From Firmicutes bacterium UBA4881 (lineage in GTDB: Bacteria > Bacillota > DTU065), in assembly GCA_002399235.1 (NCBI GenBank), contig DHDH01000035.1, positions 1 to 54,173 of the forward strand: 54,173 bases of DNA, in the 5' to 3' direction. The notes beneath the pieces are model-generated. The model ran no database searches, was not told the origin of the DNA, and worked only from the letters and a program-made list of their open reading frames with translations. The translations under genes were made by a program, and so were the position numbers. Below, in pieces: positions 32,800 to 42,333 of the stretch. Within the stretch, counting starts at the first letter, position 1; every line of letters starts with the position of its first letter.

Positions 32800-34569
32800 T
32801 TGGCAGAAAAAACATATAAACCATGGGAAGTTATGAAATGGCTTTTACAACAAGTTAAACCATACTGGTTTTATTTCCTACTGATAGCGCTACTTTCATT
32901 TGGTAGTTCTTTATGTTCTTTGGGTATAACAGAAGGATTAAGACGATTGGTTAATGCAGCTCAAATTAAAAGTAGAATAGAAGTATGGGAAGCTTTTTAC
33001 TTTTCGCTTACAGTAGTTTTGGTTGGGTTATGTGTAAATTTTCTTTCTATGTATCTGCGTGCAGTAGTAAATCATAATTCAATTTACTGGCAACAAAAGA
33101 ACTTTTTTAAACACCTGATCCAATTGAAGCAAAAACATCTTGAAAAATATCATAGTGGCGATCTATTTACAAGATTAGATAGCTCAGCCTATGTAGCCCA
33201 AGATGGTATGAACAATAAAATGATCGATATTCTCCAGAACGCTTTTACTATTATTTTGTTGTCTTTTTATCTAAGTCACTTGAATGTAACCCTCACATTG
33301 ATTTCGTTAACTTTAACGATAATTCTACCTTTACTGATTTTGCCTATAAGTGGGCGTTTGCGTAAAGCTTATGATAAGGTCTATAGCACCAAAGCTAAGA
33401 TTAATGCAGATGCTACTGATATCGTGCAAGGAACAGAAACGGTAAGATCTTTTTCTTTGCAAAAACGATTGTTAAATAATATCAGGCATCTTTATGATGA
33501 GACCTATCATTTTAGTAAAAAAAGTTACCGGCTGAGTTTCCTTACATTTCACATTCAAAACTTTGTCGTTATTGGTGGCATCCTCGTAATTTTAGGTTAT
33601 GGTGGTGTACTAGTAATTAGAGGTGTACTTGATGTTGGTTCAGTAGTAGCATTTCTAGTTTCTTTTGAACAATTAATTTTTCCAATATCTAGATTAGCTA
33701 ATAGTTGGTCAGAACTGCAAGGTACATTATCGCAAGGCCAGAGAGTAAGAGAGGTCATGCTTCTACCCACAGAAGAAGACTTAGCTCTAATAGACAGTGA
33801 GAAGAAAAATGAAAATGGCATCATTTTTGATAATATTTCTTTTTCCTATACTTCAGGAAAAGAAGTGCTATCCAAGGTATCTTTTATAGCCAAACCAGAT
33901 CAAGTTACTGCTTTTGCAGGTCCTAGTGGCTCAGGTAAAAGTACAATTATTAAATTACTCATGAAGATCTATGAACCAGATAGCGGTGTTATCCGGTATA
34001 ACGGTATGGATATTAATAACACTTCCCTCATAAATTGGCGAGCAAAGATTGCTTATGTAGCTCAGGATTCGCCAATCTTTACAGGTACAGTAGCAGAAAA
34101 TCTACGTATAAGCAAAGAAAATGCAACCGAAGATGAGATGTGGCAAGCCCTAAAGGCAGCTAATCTTGACGACCTTATTAAGAGCTTACCAGATGGTTTA
34201 GAAACTCTGTTAGGGGAGAAAGGAACTGGGTTATCAGGAGGAGAGAAACAACGTTTGACTATTGCTAGAGCTCTTCTTGGCAACCCTGAGATCCTACTAT
34301 TAGACGAAGCCACTTCTTCTTTGGATAATGAAAATGAACGTTTAGTTAAAGAAGCTTTAGAAAAACTTATGCGAGGTAGAACTACTTTAGTTGTCGCCCA
34401 TCGTTTTTCAACAATTGAAAAAGCTGCTCAGATTATTTATTTAGAAGAAGGAAAAATATTAGAACAAGGAACTTATTATGAACTAATGGCCTTAGAAGGT
34501 CGTTTTAGTCAGATGGCTACAAGCGAAAACCAAGAATTAGTAACACCAGTTGCTAAGGAGGGGGTGTAA
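32800..34569 (+). CDS. ABC exporter half-transporter, subunit 1
   Basis: A 589-residue fused membrane/ATPase protein: six helices in the first 310 residues (first helix PYWFYFLLIALLSFGSSLC), then an ATP-binding domain. Walker A is GPSGSGKST at about 374-382, Q-loop YVAQDSP, signature LSGGEKQR, Walker B ILLLDEATSSLD with catalytic Glu, and the switch His in VVAHRFSTI. It starts at TTG 32800 after AAAGGTGTGAG. Its stop lies 3 bases before the next, similar gene, so the two form a heterodimeric exporter. Both ATPase domains look catalytically complete. Substrate (drug, lipid or peptide) cannot be told. Confidence 0.9.
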   Translation: MAEKTYKPWEVMKWLLQQVKPYWFYFLLIALLSFGSSLCSLGITEGLRRLVNAAQIKSRIEVWEAFYFSLTVVLVGLCVNFLSMYLRAVVNHNSIYWQQKNFFKHLIQLKQKHLEKYHSGDLFTRLDSSAYVAQDGMNNKMIDILQNAFTIILLSFYLSHLNVTLTLISLTLTIILPLLILPISGRLRKAYDKVYSTKAKINADATDIVQGTETVRSFSLQKRLLNNIRHLYDETYHFSKKSYRLSFLTFHIQNFVVIGGILVILGYGGVLVIRGVLDVGSVVAFLVSFEQLIFPISRLANSWSELQGTLSQGQRVREVMLLPTEEDLALIDSEKKNENGIIFDNISFSYTSGKEVLSKVSFIAKPDQVTAFAGPSGSGKSTIIKLLMKIYEPDSGVIRYNGMDINNTSLINWRAKIAYVAQDSPIFTGTVAENLRISKENATEDEMWQALKAANLDDLIKSLPDGLETLLGEKGTGLSGGEKQRLTIARALLGNPEILLLDEATSSLDNENERLVKEALEKLMRGRTTLVVAHRFSTIEKAAQIIYLEEGKILEQGTYYELMALEGRFSQMATSENQELVTPVAKEGV

Positions 34570-34572
34570 CTA

Positions 34573-36321
34573 ATGCAAGAAAAAAAGAAGCAACATTATA
34601 AGTGGTTACGCCTATTAAGCTGGGCTAAACCCTATGTGGGTTTGTTATTTCTAGGATTTTTATGCATATTTGTGGAAGTATTTTTTAATATTGGTATTGC
34701 CGTGGTTCAGGAAAAATTTATTGGTGCCATGGAAATTAGAAATCAACCATATCTTTATTGGTTAGTCAAAGTTACTGGACTATCAGCGTTAGTCCTTATG
34801 CTACTTCTTTTGCTTGGCTATTTTACTCGCGTGATTGCCTCATTCTTTATGGATCGAGATTTAGCGTTAGATTTCTTAGGTAAAATTAGTTATATTCCTT
34901 TTAGTGAAGCTGAAAAAATGCACTCGGGAGACTTATTAAATCACTTGACCAGAGATGTGACGCAGGTTGGTAATTTGATTAGTTTTCAAAGCATGAATTT
35001 AATTAGCAATTTATTATTGGCAGCTGTCGCTTTTATCTATATGGGAGACGTAGATTTAAAGGTTAGCCTTCTTGTCATATTGTCGGGACCCATAATTTTC
35101 TTCTTAACCCGTTTTTTTGATAAAAACATTTATCGCATAACTAAAGAAATTAACGAAAAATCTGGTCAAGTCAGAGTAATAGTGCAAGAAACTCTTCAAA
35201 ATGCTAGTTTAGTTAAAGCTTACAATTTACAAAACAGAGTACTAGCTAAATTTGATGTGGTAAGAGGACAGATTCGTAACGAATTAATTAAATCTTCGAT
35301 ATATCATGGTATGTTATCACTTTCGACCGAATTGCTTACAAGCATGATCATGTTATTTGCTGGTACTGCTATATGTCTATTAGCAGTAGATGGTTATTTA
35401 TCAGTTGGAGTTTTGATGTCGTTTATTTTACTAATCGGTAGAGTACAATGGCCATTTATCGGATTCTCAAAAACTTGGGGAGCAATGCAAGAGGGTCTAG
35501 CAGCTTCTGATAGGGTCTTTGCAATACTAGATAAACCTGATGAAAAGAAGGAAGCAGAAATATCTGTCACGGTGCCACAAGTTAAAAAGGATCAGTTAGT
35601 ATTATCCATCAACGATCTATCCTTTGGTCATGATGAAGATAAGCTGTTGTTTAAGGGATTAAATTTGAAATTATACCAGGGGGAAACAGTGGCAATAGTA
35701 GGTCCTAGTGGTTCTGGTAAAACAACCTTAGCCAGATTATGTTTAGGTTTATATGAACCACTACAAGGATCAATTGAATACCTGGGGCATGATATGAAAG
35801 AAGAAGGTGCTGCGTTAAGAAAATACATGGCTTATGTACCTCAGAATACCTATCTGTTTTCAGGGACAGTTAAAGAAAATATTGCCTTAGGTAAGGATGA
35901 GGTAAGAGAAGAAGAAATTAAAGAAGCTGCTATAGCTGCTAATGCTGAGGAATTTATCGAGAAACTTCCTGAAGGTTGGGAAACCAATATAGGGGAGCAG
36001 GGGAGCCAACTTTCTGGTGGACAAAGACAAAGAATAGCATTAGCAAGAGCTTTTCTGCGAGATGCACCATTAGTAGTTTTAGACGAAGCTACCTCAGCTC
36101 TTGATTATGAAAGCGAACATTTGGTTAAGTTAGCCATTGCTCAATTATGTACCGGTAGAACAGCTTTAATCATTGCCCACCGATTATCCACTATCAAAAA
36201 TGCTGATAGAATTTTGGTGCTAAATGAAGGTAGGATTGTCGAAGAAGGAACACATCAATCTTTACTCAGACAAAATGGTTTATATGCCAAACTCTATTCT
36301 GCTCAAGAAGAAGCAGTTTAG
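34573..36321 (+). CDS. ABC exporter half-transporter, subunit 2
   Basis: A 582-residue partner of the preceding gene with the same layout: six helices (about 20-300) and an ATPase domain. Motifs: Walker A GPSGSGKTT, Q-loop YVPQNTYLF, signature LSGGQRQR, Walker B LVVLDEATSALD with catalytic Glu, and LIIAHRLSTI. Translation is coupled: AAGGAGGGGGTG overlaps the end of gene 1 and the ATG follows its stop by 3 bases. In many heterodimeric exporters one site is degenerate; here neither shows that. Inner membrane. Confidence 0.9.
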   Translation: MQEKKKQHYKWLRLLSWAKPYVGLLFLGFLCIFVEVFFNIGIAVVQEKFIGAMEIRNQPYLYWLVKVTGLSALVLMLLLLLGYFTRVIASFFMDRDLALDFLGKISYIPFSEAEKMHSGDLLNHLTRDVTQVGNLISFQSMNLISNLLLAAVAFIYMGDVDLKVSLLVILSGPIIFFLTRFFDKNIYRITKEINEKSGQVRVIVQETLQNASLVKAYNLQNRVLAKFDVVRGQIRNELIKSSIYHGMLSLSTELLTSMIMLFAGTAICLLAVDGYLSVGVLMSFILLIGRVQWPFIGFSKTWGAMQEGLAASDRVFAILDKPDEKKEAEISVTVPQVKKDQLVLSINDLSFGHDEDKLLFKGLNLKLYQGETVAIVGPSGSGKTTLARLCLGLYEPLQGSIEYLGHDMKEEGAALRKYMAYVPQNTYLFSGTVKENIALGKDEVREEEIKEAAIAANAEEFIEKLPEGWETNIGEQGSQLSGGQRQRIALARAFLRDAPLVVLDEATSALDYESEHLVKLAIAQLCTGRTALIIAHRLSTIKNADRILVLNEGRIVEEGTHQSLLRQNGLYAKLYSAQEEAV

Positions 36322-36758
36322 AAACTATTATTTAATTGTGCGCTTACCCTAGGTAGAAGAATACTATAAATTTGCTAAAGGTTTTTCTCAGGGAATAAAG
36401 GTGAGGGGGAAGGGGTGATTAGATTACTTCATGAGTAAAAGTTTAGTTACTTCTAGACTCCAGGAGTTGTCTAGTTTGGACCCCTTTTACCTAATCGGAC
36501 AAAGCCCTAAATATCTAGCTTATAACCAAATAAAATTGTTAAACTTCACCCAAATTCTCTCATGAAGAATAAGTCTTGTTATTAAGGCCTTTTAGAAAGT
36601 TCTCTTTCCAAAGCCTTGGCGTTAACTGTTCCAACCTAAAAAGGGAGTACCTTAAAGAGATAAAATCTAACAAAATAATAATGAAAATCTAGTTCTAGGC
36701 TTACATCTTCATTTTAATAATCATACTTTATTATGAGTACTAAGATGGAGATGATCTT
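36322..36758. other. Intergenic, with a short repeated motif
   Basis: No gene. TACCTTAAAGAGATA at 36648-36662, preceded by AAAAAGGG, recurs upstream of sfsA (25959-25973). No consensus promoter or terminator recognised. Confidence 0.4.
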
Positions 36759-37316
36759 ATGAGACCTCGTGGAGATATTAGTCAGGCAGAATTAGATTTA
36801 AGTAATAAAATGCGTTTGCTTTGGGAGCAGCATGTGGCCTGGACTAGAATGACTATAATTAGTATGGTTGAAGGTTTGGCTGATGTGGATTTAGTAACTA
36901 AGCGTCTTCTTCGTAACCCAGAAGACTTTAAGGATGCTTTAATTCCTTATTATGGTGTGGAGAAAGCTTCGATGTTCGCTAAGCTGTTAACAGAACACTT
37001 AGTTATTGCTGCTCAATTAGTCGATGCAGCTCTCCATCACAACAGTGAGGAAGTAGCTATTTTAGAAAAAAAGTGGTACGCGAATGCTGACGAAATTGCC
37101 GAATATTTAAATAGTATTAACCCCTATTGGTCAGAAGAAGAGTTCCGAGAGATGCTACATGTGCATTTAATGCTAACAGAATGTGAAGCTATTGCGAGAA
37201 TAGACCGTGAATTTGCTAAAGACATTGCACTGTATGATAGAATTGAACTCCAAGCTTTGGAGATGTCAGATGCTATGACTAGTGGTATTGTTAGACAATT
37301 CCCCAATCGGTTTTAA
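36759..37316 (+). CDS. Conserved helical protein of unknown function
   Basis: A 185-residue all-helical soluble protein. It resembles a Firmicute family whose members share WEQHVAWTRMTIIS at the N-terminus, RLLRNPEDF, YGVEKASMFAKLLTEHLVIAA, then KWYANADEIAEYL..INPYWSEEEFREMLHVHL and a C-terminal IELQALEMSDAMTSGI. Some database entries for such proteins carry misleading enzyme names; I do not assign one. The spaced His and Glu residues (H26, H86, H158-like positions) could line a metal-binding four-helix bundle, but this is only a guess. ATG 36759 follows TGGAGATGAT. Single gene with its own terminator. Confidence 0.75.
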   Translation: MRPRGDISQAELDLSNKMRLLWEQHVAWTRMTIISMVEGLADVDLVTKRLLRNPEDFKDALIPYYGVEKASMFAKLLTEHLVIAAQLVDAALHHNSEEVAILEKKWYANADEIAEYLNSINPYWSEEEFREMLHVHLMLTECEAIARIDREFAKDIALYDRIELQALEMSDAMTSGIVRQFPNRF

Positions 37317-37324
37317 TAAGATTT

Positions 37325-37356
37325 AGTAGCTTACTTATAGTGAGCTACTTTTTTCT
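37325..37356 (+). terminator. Terminator
   Basis: AGTAGCTTA (37325-37333), loop of seven, TGAGCTACT (37341-37349), then TTTTT. Confidence 0.88.
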
Positions 37357-37756
37357 TGGCGAAATCGTCCAAGATTAATACCAAAAGATTAATTAGGGCA
37401 ATTTGACAATATTAGCAAACAATATTTTTCGGTGTAAAGCTTGGGACTGGGCTTTTACTAATGAGGAAAACTATCGATAATTGCGGAACTCGTAGGAACC
37501 TATGAATGGATTGAATTAGCCTAGGGTTAATCAGTATTACGCGCTTTGCCTGCTTATAGATACTGTGATAAAGTAGATTTAGTGAAATATTATTAAATTT
37601 GATGCCAAATAATTAATTTCAACTCCAACTAAGCAGATTTACGAAAGGTGGTTGATCTAACTTCGCCAAGATAATATTGCGCGGAGTTATTTTTATATTA
37701 TTAGTTTCATTTTGGTTGCCAAGTCAATCTAGACAAGTCAACCCAGGAGGGATTCG
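37357..37756. promoter_or_regulatory. Upstream region of the MATE gene with attenuator-like hairpin
   Basis: No gene. AACTTCGC (37659-37666) pairs with GCGGAGTT (37681-37688, one wobble) and is followed by ATTTTTATATT, about 60 bases before the MATE start. This resembles a rho-independent terminator inside the leader. No alternative antiterminator is obvious. Confidence 0.4.
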
Positions 37757-39154
37757 ATGCGATGTAAAAAGAAAATATTTATACTTCAAGCAAAGAAATT
37801 AATGCGATTAGCTGGTCCATTAATCATATCCAACCTAGCTTTTACGCTTCTAGGTTCTGCAGATACTTTCTTTATGGGACGTGTAGGGCCTGTCGAATTA
37901 GGAGCAGTAGGAGTAGCAAGTACACTTTTTTTAGCAGCTAGTGTTATTTTAAGAGGTACTGTAGGATCAGCAATGATCTTAGTTTCACAAGCTTTTGGAG
38001 CTGGAGATAAACAAAAAGTTAAACAACATTTCCAACAGTTTATCGCATTGGCTATTATATTAGCTCCCATAGCTATCTTTTTACCAACTCTTTTTCGTAT
38101 GTATTTTTCTTTAACAAAGCCAGATGAAACAGTTTTGGTATTAGCCCTTCAATATATGACAATTCGTTCTATTGAAATTCCTTTTAGTTTAATCTCCAAA
38201 ACGATATCAAGCTTTATGTTAGGTGTTGGTAATACTAAAATTCCGATGGGAGTTAGCTGGATTACAGTCGTGGTTAATCTTATACTCAATTATCTATTGG
38301 TTTTTGGTAAATTGGGATTCCCCAGACTAGGTTTAGCTGGTGCTGCTTGGGGAACAGTTGTTGCTCAGGTAATTGAGATGACTATTTATATCTTGATTGT
38401 ATTAAAGGTCTATAATAAAGAGTATGGCTTAACAAAAGATCTTGAGTTACCAACCGGCAAAGACGTTCGAAAAATGATAACCTTAGGTTTTCCTATGGGG
38501 TTAGCTGATTCTATTGATATTTGTGCTTTTGGTATTTTAATGACTTTAATCTCCAGATTAGGAACCATTGAATTAGCTGCTAGTCAAATTGCTAATCAAT
38601 TAAACGACTTAGCTTTTATGCCGGCATTTGCTATTGGCACAGCTACAGGTTCTTTGGTTGGTCGTTCTTTAGGGGAGAGAAATACAGAAAAAGCCGAGAA
38701 ATATACTACCCTAGGAATTATTTTAGGGGTTGGCACTATGGGTTTAATTAGTCTTTGTTATTGGCTAATTCCCCAAATATTCATTTTGCCATTTACGCCA
38801 GATCCTGATGTCTATAAAATAAGTAAACTACTATTAAGATTAATGGCTTTTTATCAGGTATTCGACGTTATATATATTGTTTTTAGAGGTGCACTTAATG
38901 GTGCTGGCCAGACACGTTTTACTGGTATTGCTACAGCTTTATGTGTGCTAGGTATCTTTGTACCGATTAGTTATCTGGGTGTTTATAGATTTGGTTTTGG
39001 TTTGTGGGGAGCTTGGAGTGGTCCTGTTGTTTATGTCCTCACTTTAGTTGTCTTACTAGCATCTAGATATAAAATGGGCGAATGGAAAGAACCTTGGGAG
39101 AAAGAGTCTGTACTAGTTAAATCAAAAAAACAGCTTAGTTATGAAGCAAGTTAA
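37757..39154 (+). CDS. MATE family efflux protein
   Basis: A 465-residue inner-membrane antiporter with twelve predicted helices in two homologous halves, first helix LMRLAGPLIISNLAFTLLGSADTFFMGRVG. The halves repeat the MatE pattern: ADTFFMGRVGPVELGAVGVAS near residues 31-50, and DSIDICAFGILMTLISRLGTIELAAS in the second half. Efflux of cationic drugs or metabolites with Na+ or H+ is known for the family; this substrate is unknown. ATG 37757 follows AGGAGGG. A possible leader terminator upstream hints at regulated expression. Confidence 0.93.
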   Translation: MRCKKKIFILQAKKLMRLAGPLIISNLAFTLLGSADTFFMGRVGPVELGAVGVASTLFLAASVILRGTVGSAMILVSQAFGAGDKQKVKQHFQQFIALAIILAPIAIFLPTLFRMYFSLTKPDETVLVLALQYMTIRSIEIPFSLISKTISSFMLGVGNTKIPMGVSWITVVVNLILNYLLVFGKLGFPRLGLAGAAWGTVVAQVIEMTIYILIVLKVYNKEYGLTKDLELPTGKDVRKMITLGFPMGLADSIDICAFGILMTLISRLGTIELAASQIANQLNDLAFMPAFAIGTATGSLVGRSLGERNTEKAEKYTTLGIILGVGTMGLISLCYWLIPQIFILPFTPDPDVYKISKLLLRLMAFYQVFDVIYIVFRGALNGAGQTRFTGIATALCVLGIFVPISYLGVYRFGFGLWGAWSGPVVYVLTLVVLLASRYKMGEWKEPWEKESVLVKSKKQLSYEAS

Positions 39155-39162
39155 AGTATAAG

Positions 39163-39207
39163 AAAACAAGACTAGATTCTATATAAGAGTCGGTCTTGTT
39201 TTTTTGG
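39163..39207 (+). terminator. Terminator after the MATE gene
   Basis: AAAACAAGAC (39163-39172) pairs with GTCTTGTTTT (39193-39202), loop about 20 bases, then TTTTT. Confidence 0.8.
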
Positions 39208-39391
39208 CATAATTTAGGACGGGTTGCTATTAAAAAACTGCAAAGAAATTGCTATAAAATAAGCTAGTATTTATTTATGGTAGCATGGAATACTTTGGGT
39301 AAAAGCTATTACTTTTCTTGGCGCCAAGTCTAAATAACGAAAAATGCTTGAGCTTAAGATATTTCTTAACAATAAAGAGGCGATTTAATTG

Positions 39392-40219
39392 ATGAGAAAA
39401 CTAATTCTATTAGTCTTCTTTGTTCTTCTTTGTTGGACTTCACATGCTCAGAAAAACGCCATATTTTTTGCACCCCATGCAGATGATGAAAGTTTAGCAA
39501 TGGGTGATGCAATAGCTAGTGCTATAGCAGAAGGGTATAACACGATTGTTGTAGTGTTAACTAATGGCAAAGATGTTGGTTCTGTACAACAATACACTTT
39601 ATCCAAAGAAGATATAATTAAAGCTAGAAAAAGAGAATTGATTATAGCAGCTGAGATCTTAGGGGTAGAAGAAGAAAATATCATCTTTGAAAATTATGAT
39701 GATGACAAATTGACTGTTTCGCAATGTCTAAAAACGATTGATAAAGTAAATCATCTATATCCCAATGCTAAAATGAGCACAGTTTCGGTGTATGATACAC
39801 ATCCAGATCACCAAGCAATAGCTAGAGCATTGTACCAAAGTTATCTCAATCTAGACAAAAAAATATCCATTGCCTTTTATCGTGTCTATTTACATGCTGA
39901 TCTAAAAACAATAGATAAGTTACCTCGTAGTGTAGAAGCAATTCCTTTAAAATACCCAGAAATAAGGAGAAAAGCAATAACTTCATACAAAGACTATGAT
40001 CCTATAAAAGGCGTTTATGGTATTGGTTATGATGCTGAACCAGAATTATTTAAAGCTGCTTTAGAATCAAATTACGAATACCGAGATCAGCTTAGCTCTA
40101 AAACAATACTTTTATTGAAAAATGAACGCTCAACATTAATAATTATACCAGCACTAATAGCAGGTGGCTTATTACTATTATCCTATCTATTTAGATTGGT
40201 AATAAAACAGAGAAGATAA
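39392..40219 (+). CDS. Exported PIG-L family deacetylase
   Basis: A 275-residue protein with signal peptide (to about SHAQ, residue 20), PIG-L catalytic domain and a C-terminal membrane anchor (LIIIPALIAGGLLLLSYLF). Zinc-binding motifs are PHADDES at 28-34 (PHxDDE) and DTHPDHQA (HPDH) about 110 residues later. The family deacetylates N-acetylglucosamine-containing substrates using Zn. Being exported, a polymer, glycolipid or wall component is more likely than a soluble thiol precursor. ATG 39392 and the adjacent TTG 39389 are both possible; AAGAGG lies 8-11 bases upstream. Neighbouring sugar genes support a glycan role. Confidence 0.88.
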   Translation: MRKLILLVFFVLLCWTSHAQKNAIFFAPHADDESLAMGDAIASAIAEGYNTIVVVLTNGKDVGSVQQYTLSKEDIIKARKRELIIAAEILGVEEENIIFENYDDDKLTVSQCLKTIDKVNHLYPNAKMSTVSVYDTHPDHQAIARALYQSYLNLDKKISIAFYRVYLHADLKTIDKLPRSVEAIPLKYPEIRRKAITSYKDYDPIKGVYGIGYDAEPELFKAALESNYEYRDQLSSKTILLLKNERSTLIIIPALIAGGLLLLSYLFRLVIKQRR

Positions 40220-40660
40220 TACTAAGTGATAAATGAGCTCTATAGTTGTTTAAAAAATGATTTTATACTCTAGTAAAAAGGGGACGAGAACTTAAAAAAA
40301 CTGTTATTTGAACATAACTGGTAATTTTAACTTTGTTGAATATGGGGAATGTTATCTTCTTTTTCAAGTACAACTTCTGTAGTACTAGAGAGACTCAAAA
40401 ATACAAGGTTACTCACATAATAAGTGTTTCATTAGAAAAGGATACTTTTTGTATCTGGTGAAATTTAACTTGAGTACATAAAGAGATTACAAAAAATATT
40501 TTCAGAGAATATTTGCACCTGTTTTCCTTTGATTTTTATCGAGTTGTTATCTAGGTTGGTTTCCCTATCGAATGTCTTAACTATAAATACTACTATGAAG
40601 ACTTCCTTCGCTTTTTAATAGTTTCGTCATTTCATAAGAGTAGAGAAAGGGTGTTTTCGG
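40220..40660. other. Intergenic, no gene seen
   Basis: About 440 A+T-rich bases upstream of the SDR operon. GTACATAAAGAGATTAC near 40473 weakly resembles the TACCTTAAAGAGATA repeat. AAAGGG at 40646-40650 and GTG are the likely SD of the next gene. No promoter pair. Confidence 0.35.
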
Positions 40661-41922
40661 ATGCAGCCTAGTTTAGTCATAAGTAGAGGGAGCTTAAAAA
40701 AGGGCAGTTAACTGGATTAACAGCATTAATAACTGGTGCTGGTGGTGGCATTGGTTTTGAAGCAGCTCGCTCTTTAGCTTGGTTAGGTGCTAAAGTAATT
40801 ATTGCTGAGCTCGATAAAAAGAAGGGGAAAAAAGCAGAGAAAATAATAAATGAGGATTTTGGCAAGAATACAGCTTTATTTATCCCTACAGATATTAGTT
40901 CAAAGAAAAGTGTCAACCATTTAGTTAAAGTTATAAGGGGAAAATATAGTTCTTTAGATGTGCTAATAAACAATGCCACTATAACTCCCATAGGTCCGGT
41001 TCACCAGGTAGGTTCTAAAGCTTGGGATCGTAGTTATGCTGTTAATATCCGTGGGCCAGTTCTTTTAATAGAACAATTATTGCCTGGTATGCTCAAAAGA
41101 AAAAAAGGAGTAATTGTTTTTCTACCTTCGTCTGGTGCAGCACCTTATATGGGAGCTTACGAAATATTTAAAACTGCTCAAGTCGAATTAAGTAATACTT
41201 TAGTGGCAGAACTCGAAAGTACTGGGGTAATAACTTATTCAGTTGGACCTGGAATAGTTAAAACAGAAACAGCTCAAAAAGCAATTGAAGTGTTAGCTCC
41301 TTTATACGGCAAAAGCACTAGCGAGTTTTATCTGATGAATGAAAATTATTTATTAAGTTCTGAAGAAGCTGGAGCAGGTATAGCAGCTTCAGTAGCTTTA
41401 GCCAATATCTACAACGGTCAAGAAATAGGCTCGATTCAAGCATTGAGCGATGCAGGTATTAATATTAATAATCATAATGAGATCAGAGTAGTTTTTAACG
41501 AAAACCAAAAGGTGAAAATGCTTTCACTCTTAGAGGAAATAGTAAAAACATTTACTGAGCAAGCTGATGGTTGGAGTTCGCGGATAGTTTTTGAACGGCA
41601 ATGGCTTTTACGAGATTTTAAAAAATGCACTGGCTTAACACCGACAGAGTTAAGAGAAGAATTATTAGCCTTAGTGAAAACAACCAAAGATAACTATGTA
41701 AAAGAAGAATCATGGGAAAACACCCCGGTGGCAAAACTAGTTGGTTATTATAAACGCCAATTAAAGTTATTAGAAGGTTATGAAAAGGATCCAAGTAAGC
41801 TTAAACTCCACAAGGAAATAATTAATCAGTGGCTCGATACAATTATTATGTATAAAGAACTATATGATCAAGTAGGCTTAAATATAAATGGTATTAGAAA
41901 TAGAGGCGATAGAGACAGATGA
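40661..41922 (+). CDS. Short-chain dehydrogenase with -1 frameshift at a slippery site
   Basis: The SDR frame starts only at 40684 (after TAG) and contains no usable start codon before GTG 40960, yet its N-terminus is intact: LTALITGAGGGIG (TGxxxGxG, NAD(P) loop). The only SD plus ATG is at 40661, in the -1-related frame, encoding MQPSLVISRGSLKK and then TAA. The two frames meet at A AAA AAG (40696-40702), a canonical -1 slippery heptamer in phase with the ATG frame. A shift yields about 420 residues: Rossmann SDR part with NNAT, the Ser (VFLPSSGAA) and YxxxK (YEIFK), and a C-terminal helical domain of about 180 residues of unknown role. Alternatives are a mutation or a sequencing error in the A6 run. 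First gene of a three-gene operon. Confidence 0.75.
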
Positions 41923-42311
41923 GAAAGCTAGGAAAAGGGTTATTATTGGTTTTATTAGGTTTGGTAATTGCCTGCGGAGTAGCTTATTTCGTATTAAAAA
42001 ACATAAAAGTCCCTATGGTTAATATTATTGATGTTGATTTAGAGCAAGTGCAAGATGGCTCCTATAGAGGTGAATATTCTGCAGGACCAGTATTAGTAAC
42101 GACTAGAATTGTAGTAAATGACAATATAATAAAAGAAATCGTCATAGAAAAACATCAATGCGGATTAGGAAAGAAAGCAGAGAAAATTATTGACGATGTA
42201 ATAAAGCAACAGACGTTAGCTGTCGATATTATTAGTGGTGCTACCCTTAGTAGTCAGGTAATATTAAAAGCGATAGAATCAGGACTTAATCAAGGGTTTA
42301 AAAATAATTAA
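41919..42311 (+). CDS. Membrane-anchored FMN-binding domain protein
   Basis: A 130-residue protein with one N-terminal hydrophobic segment (about 7-27) that also resembles a lipobox at VIACG (Cys19), then an FMN-binding domain. The motif DIISGATLS at 103-111 is the ApbE flavinylation site, with Thr109 the likely covalent FMN acceptor; D103 is the conserved Asp. GSYRGEY and the Gly/Val-rich strands match the RnfG/NosR-type domain, in short form. It overlaps the SDR gene by 4 bases (ATGA), so translation is coupled. It should sit on the outer side of the inner membrane and pass single electrons. A flavodoxin follows. Confidence 0.85.
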   Translation: MRKLGKGLLLVLLGLVIACGVAYFVLKNIKVPMVNIIDVDLEQVQDGSYRGEYSAGPVLVTTRIVVNDNIIKEIVIEKHQCGLGKKAEKIIDDVIKQQTLAVDIISGATLSSQVILKAIESGLNQGFKNN

Positions 42312-42333
42312 CATAGTTAAGGAGAATAGAAAA

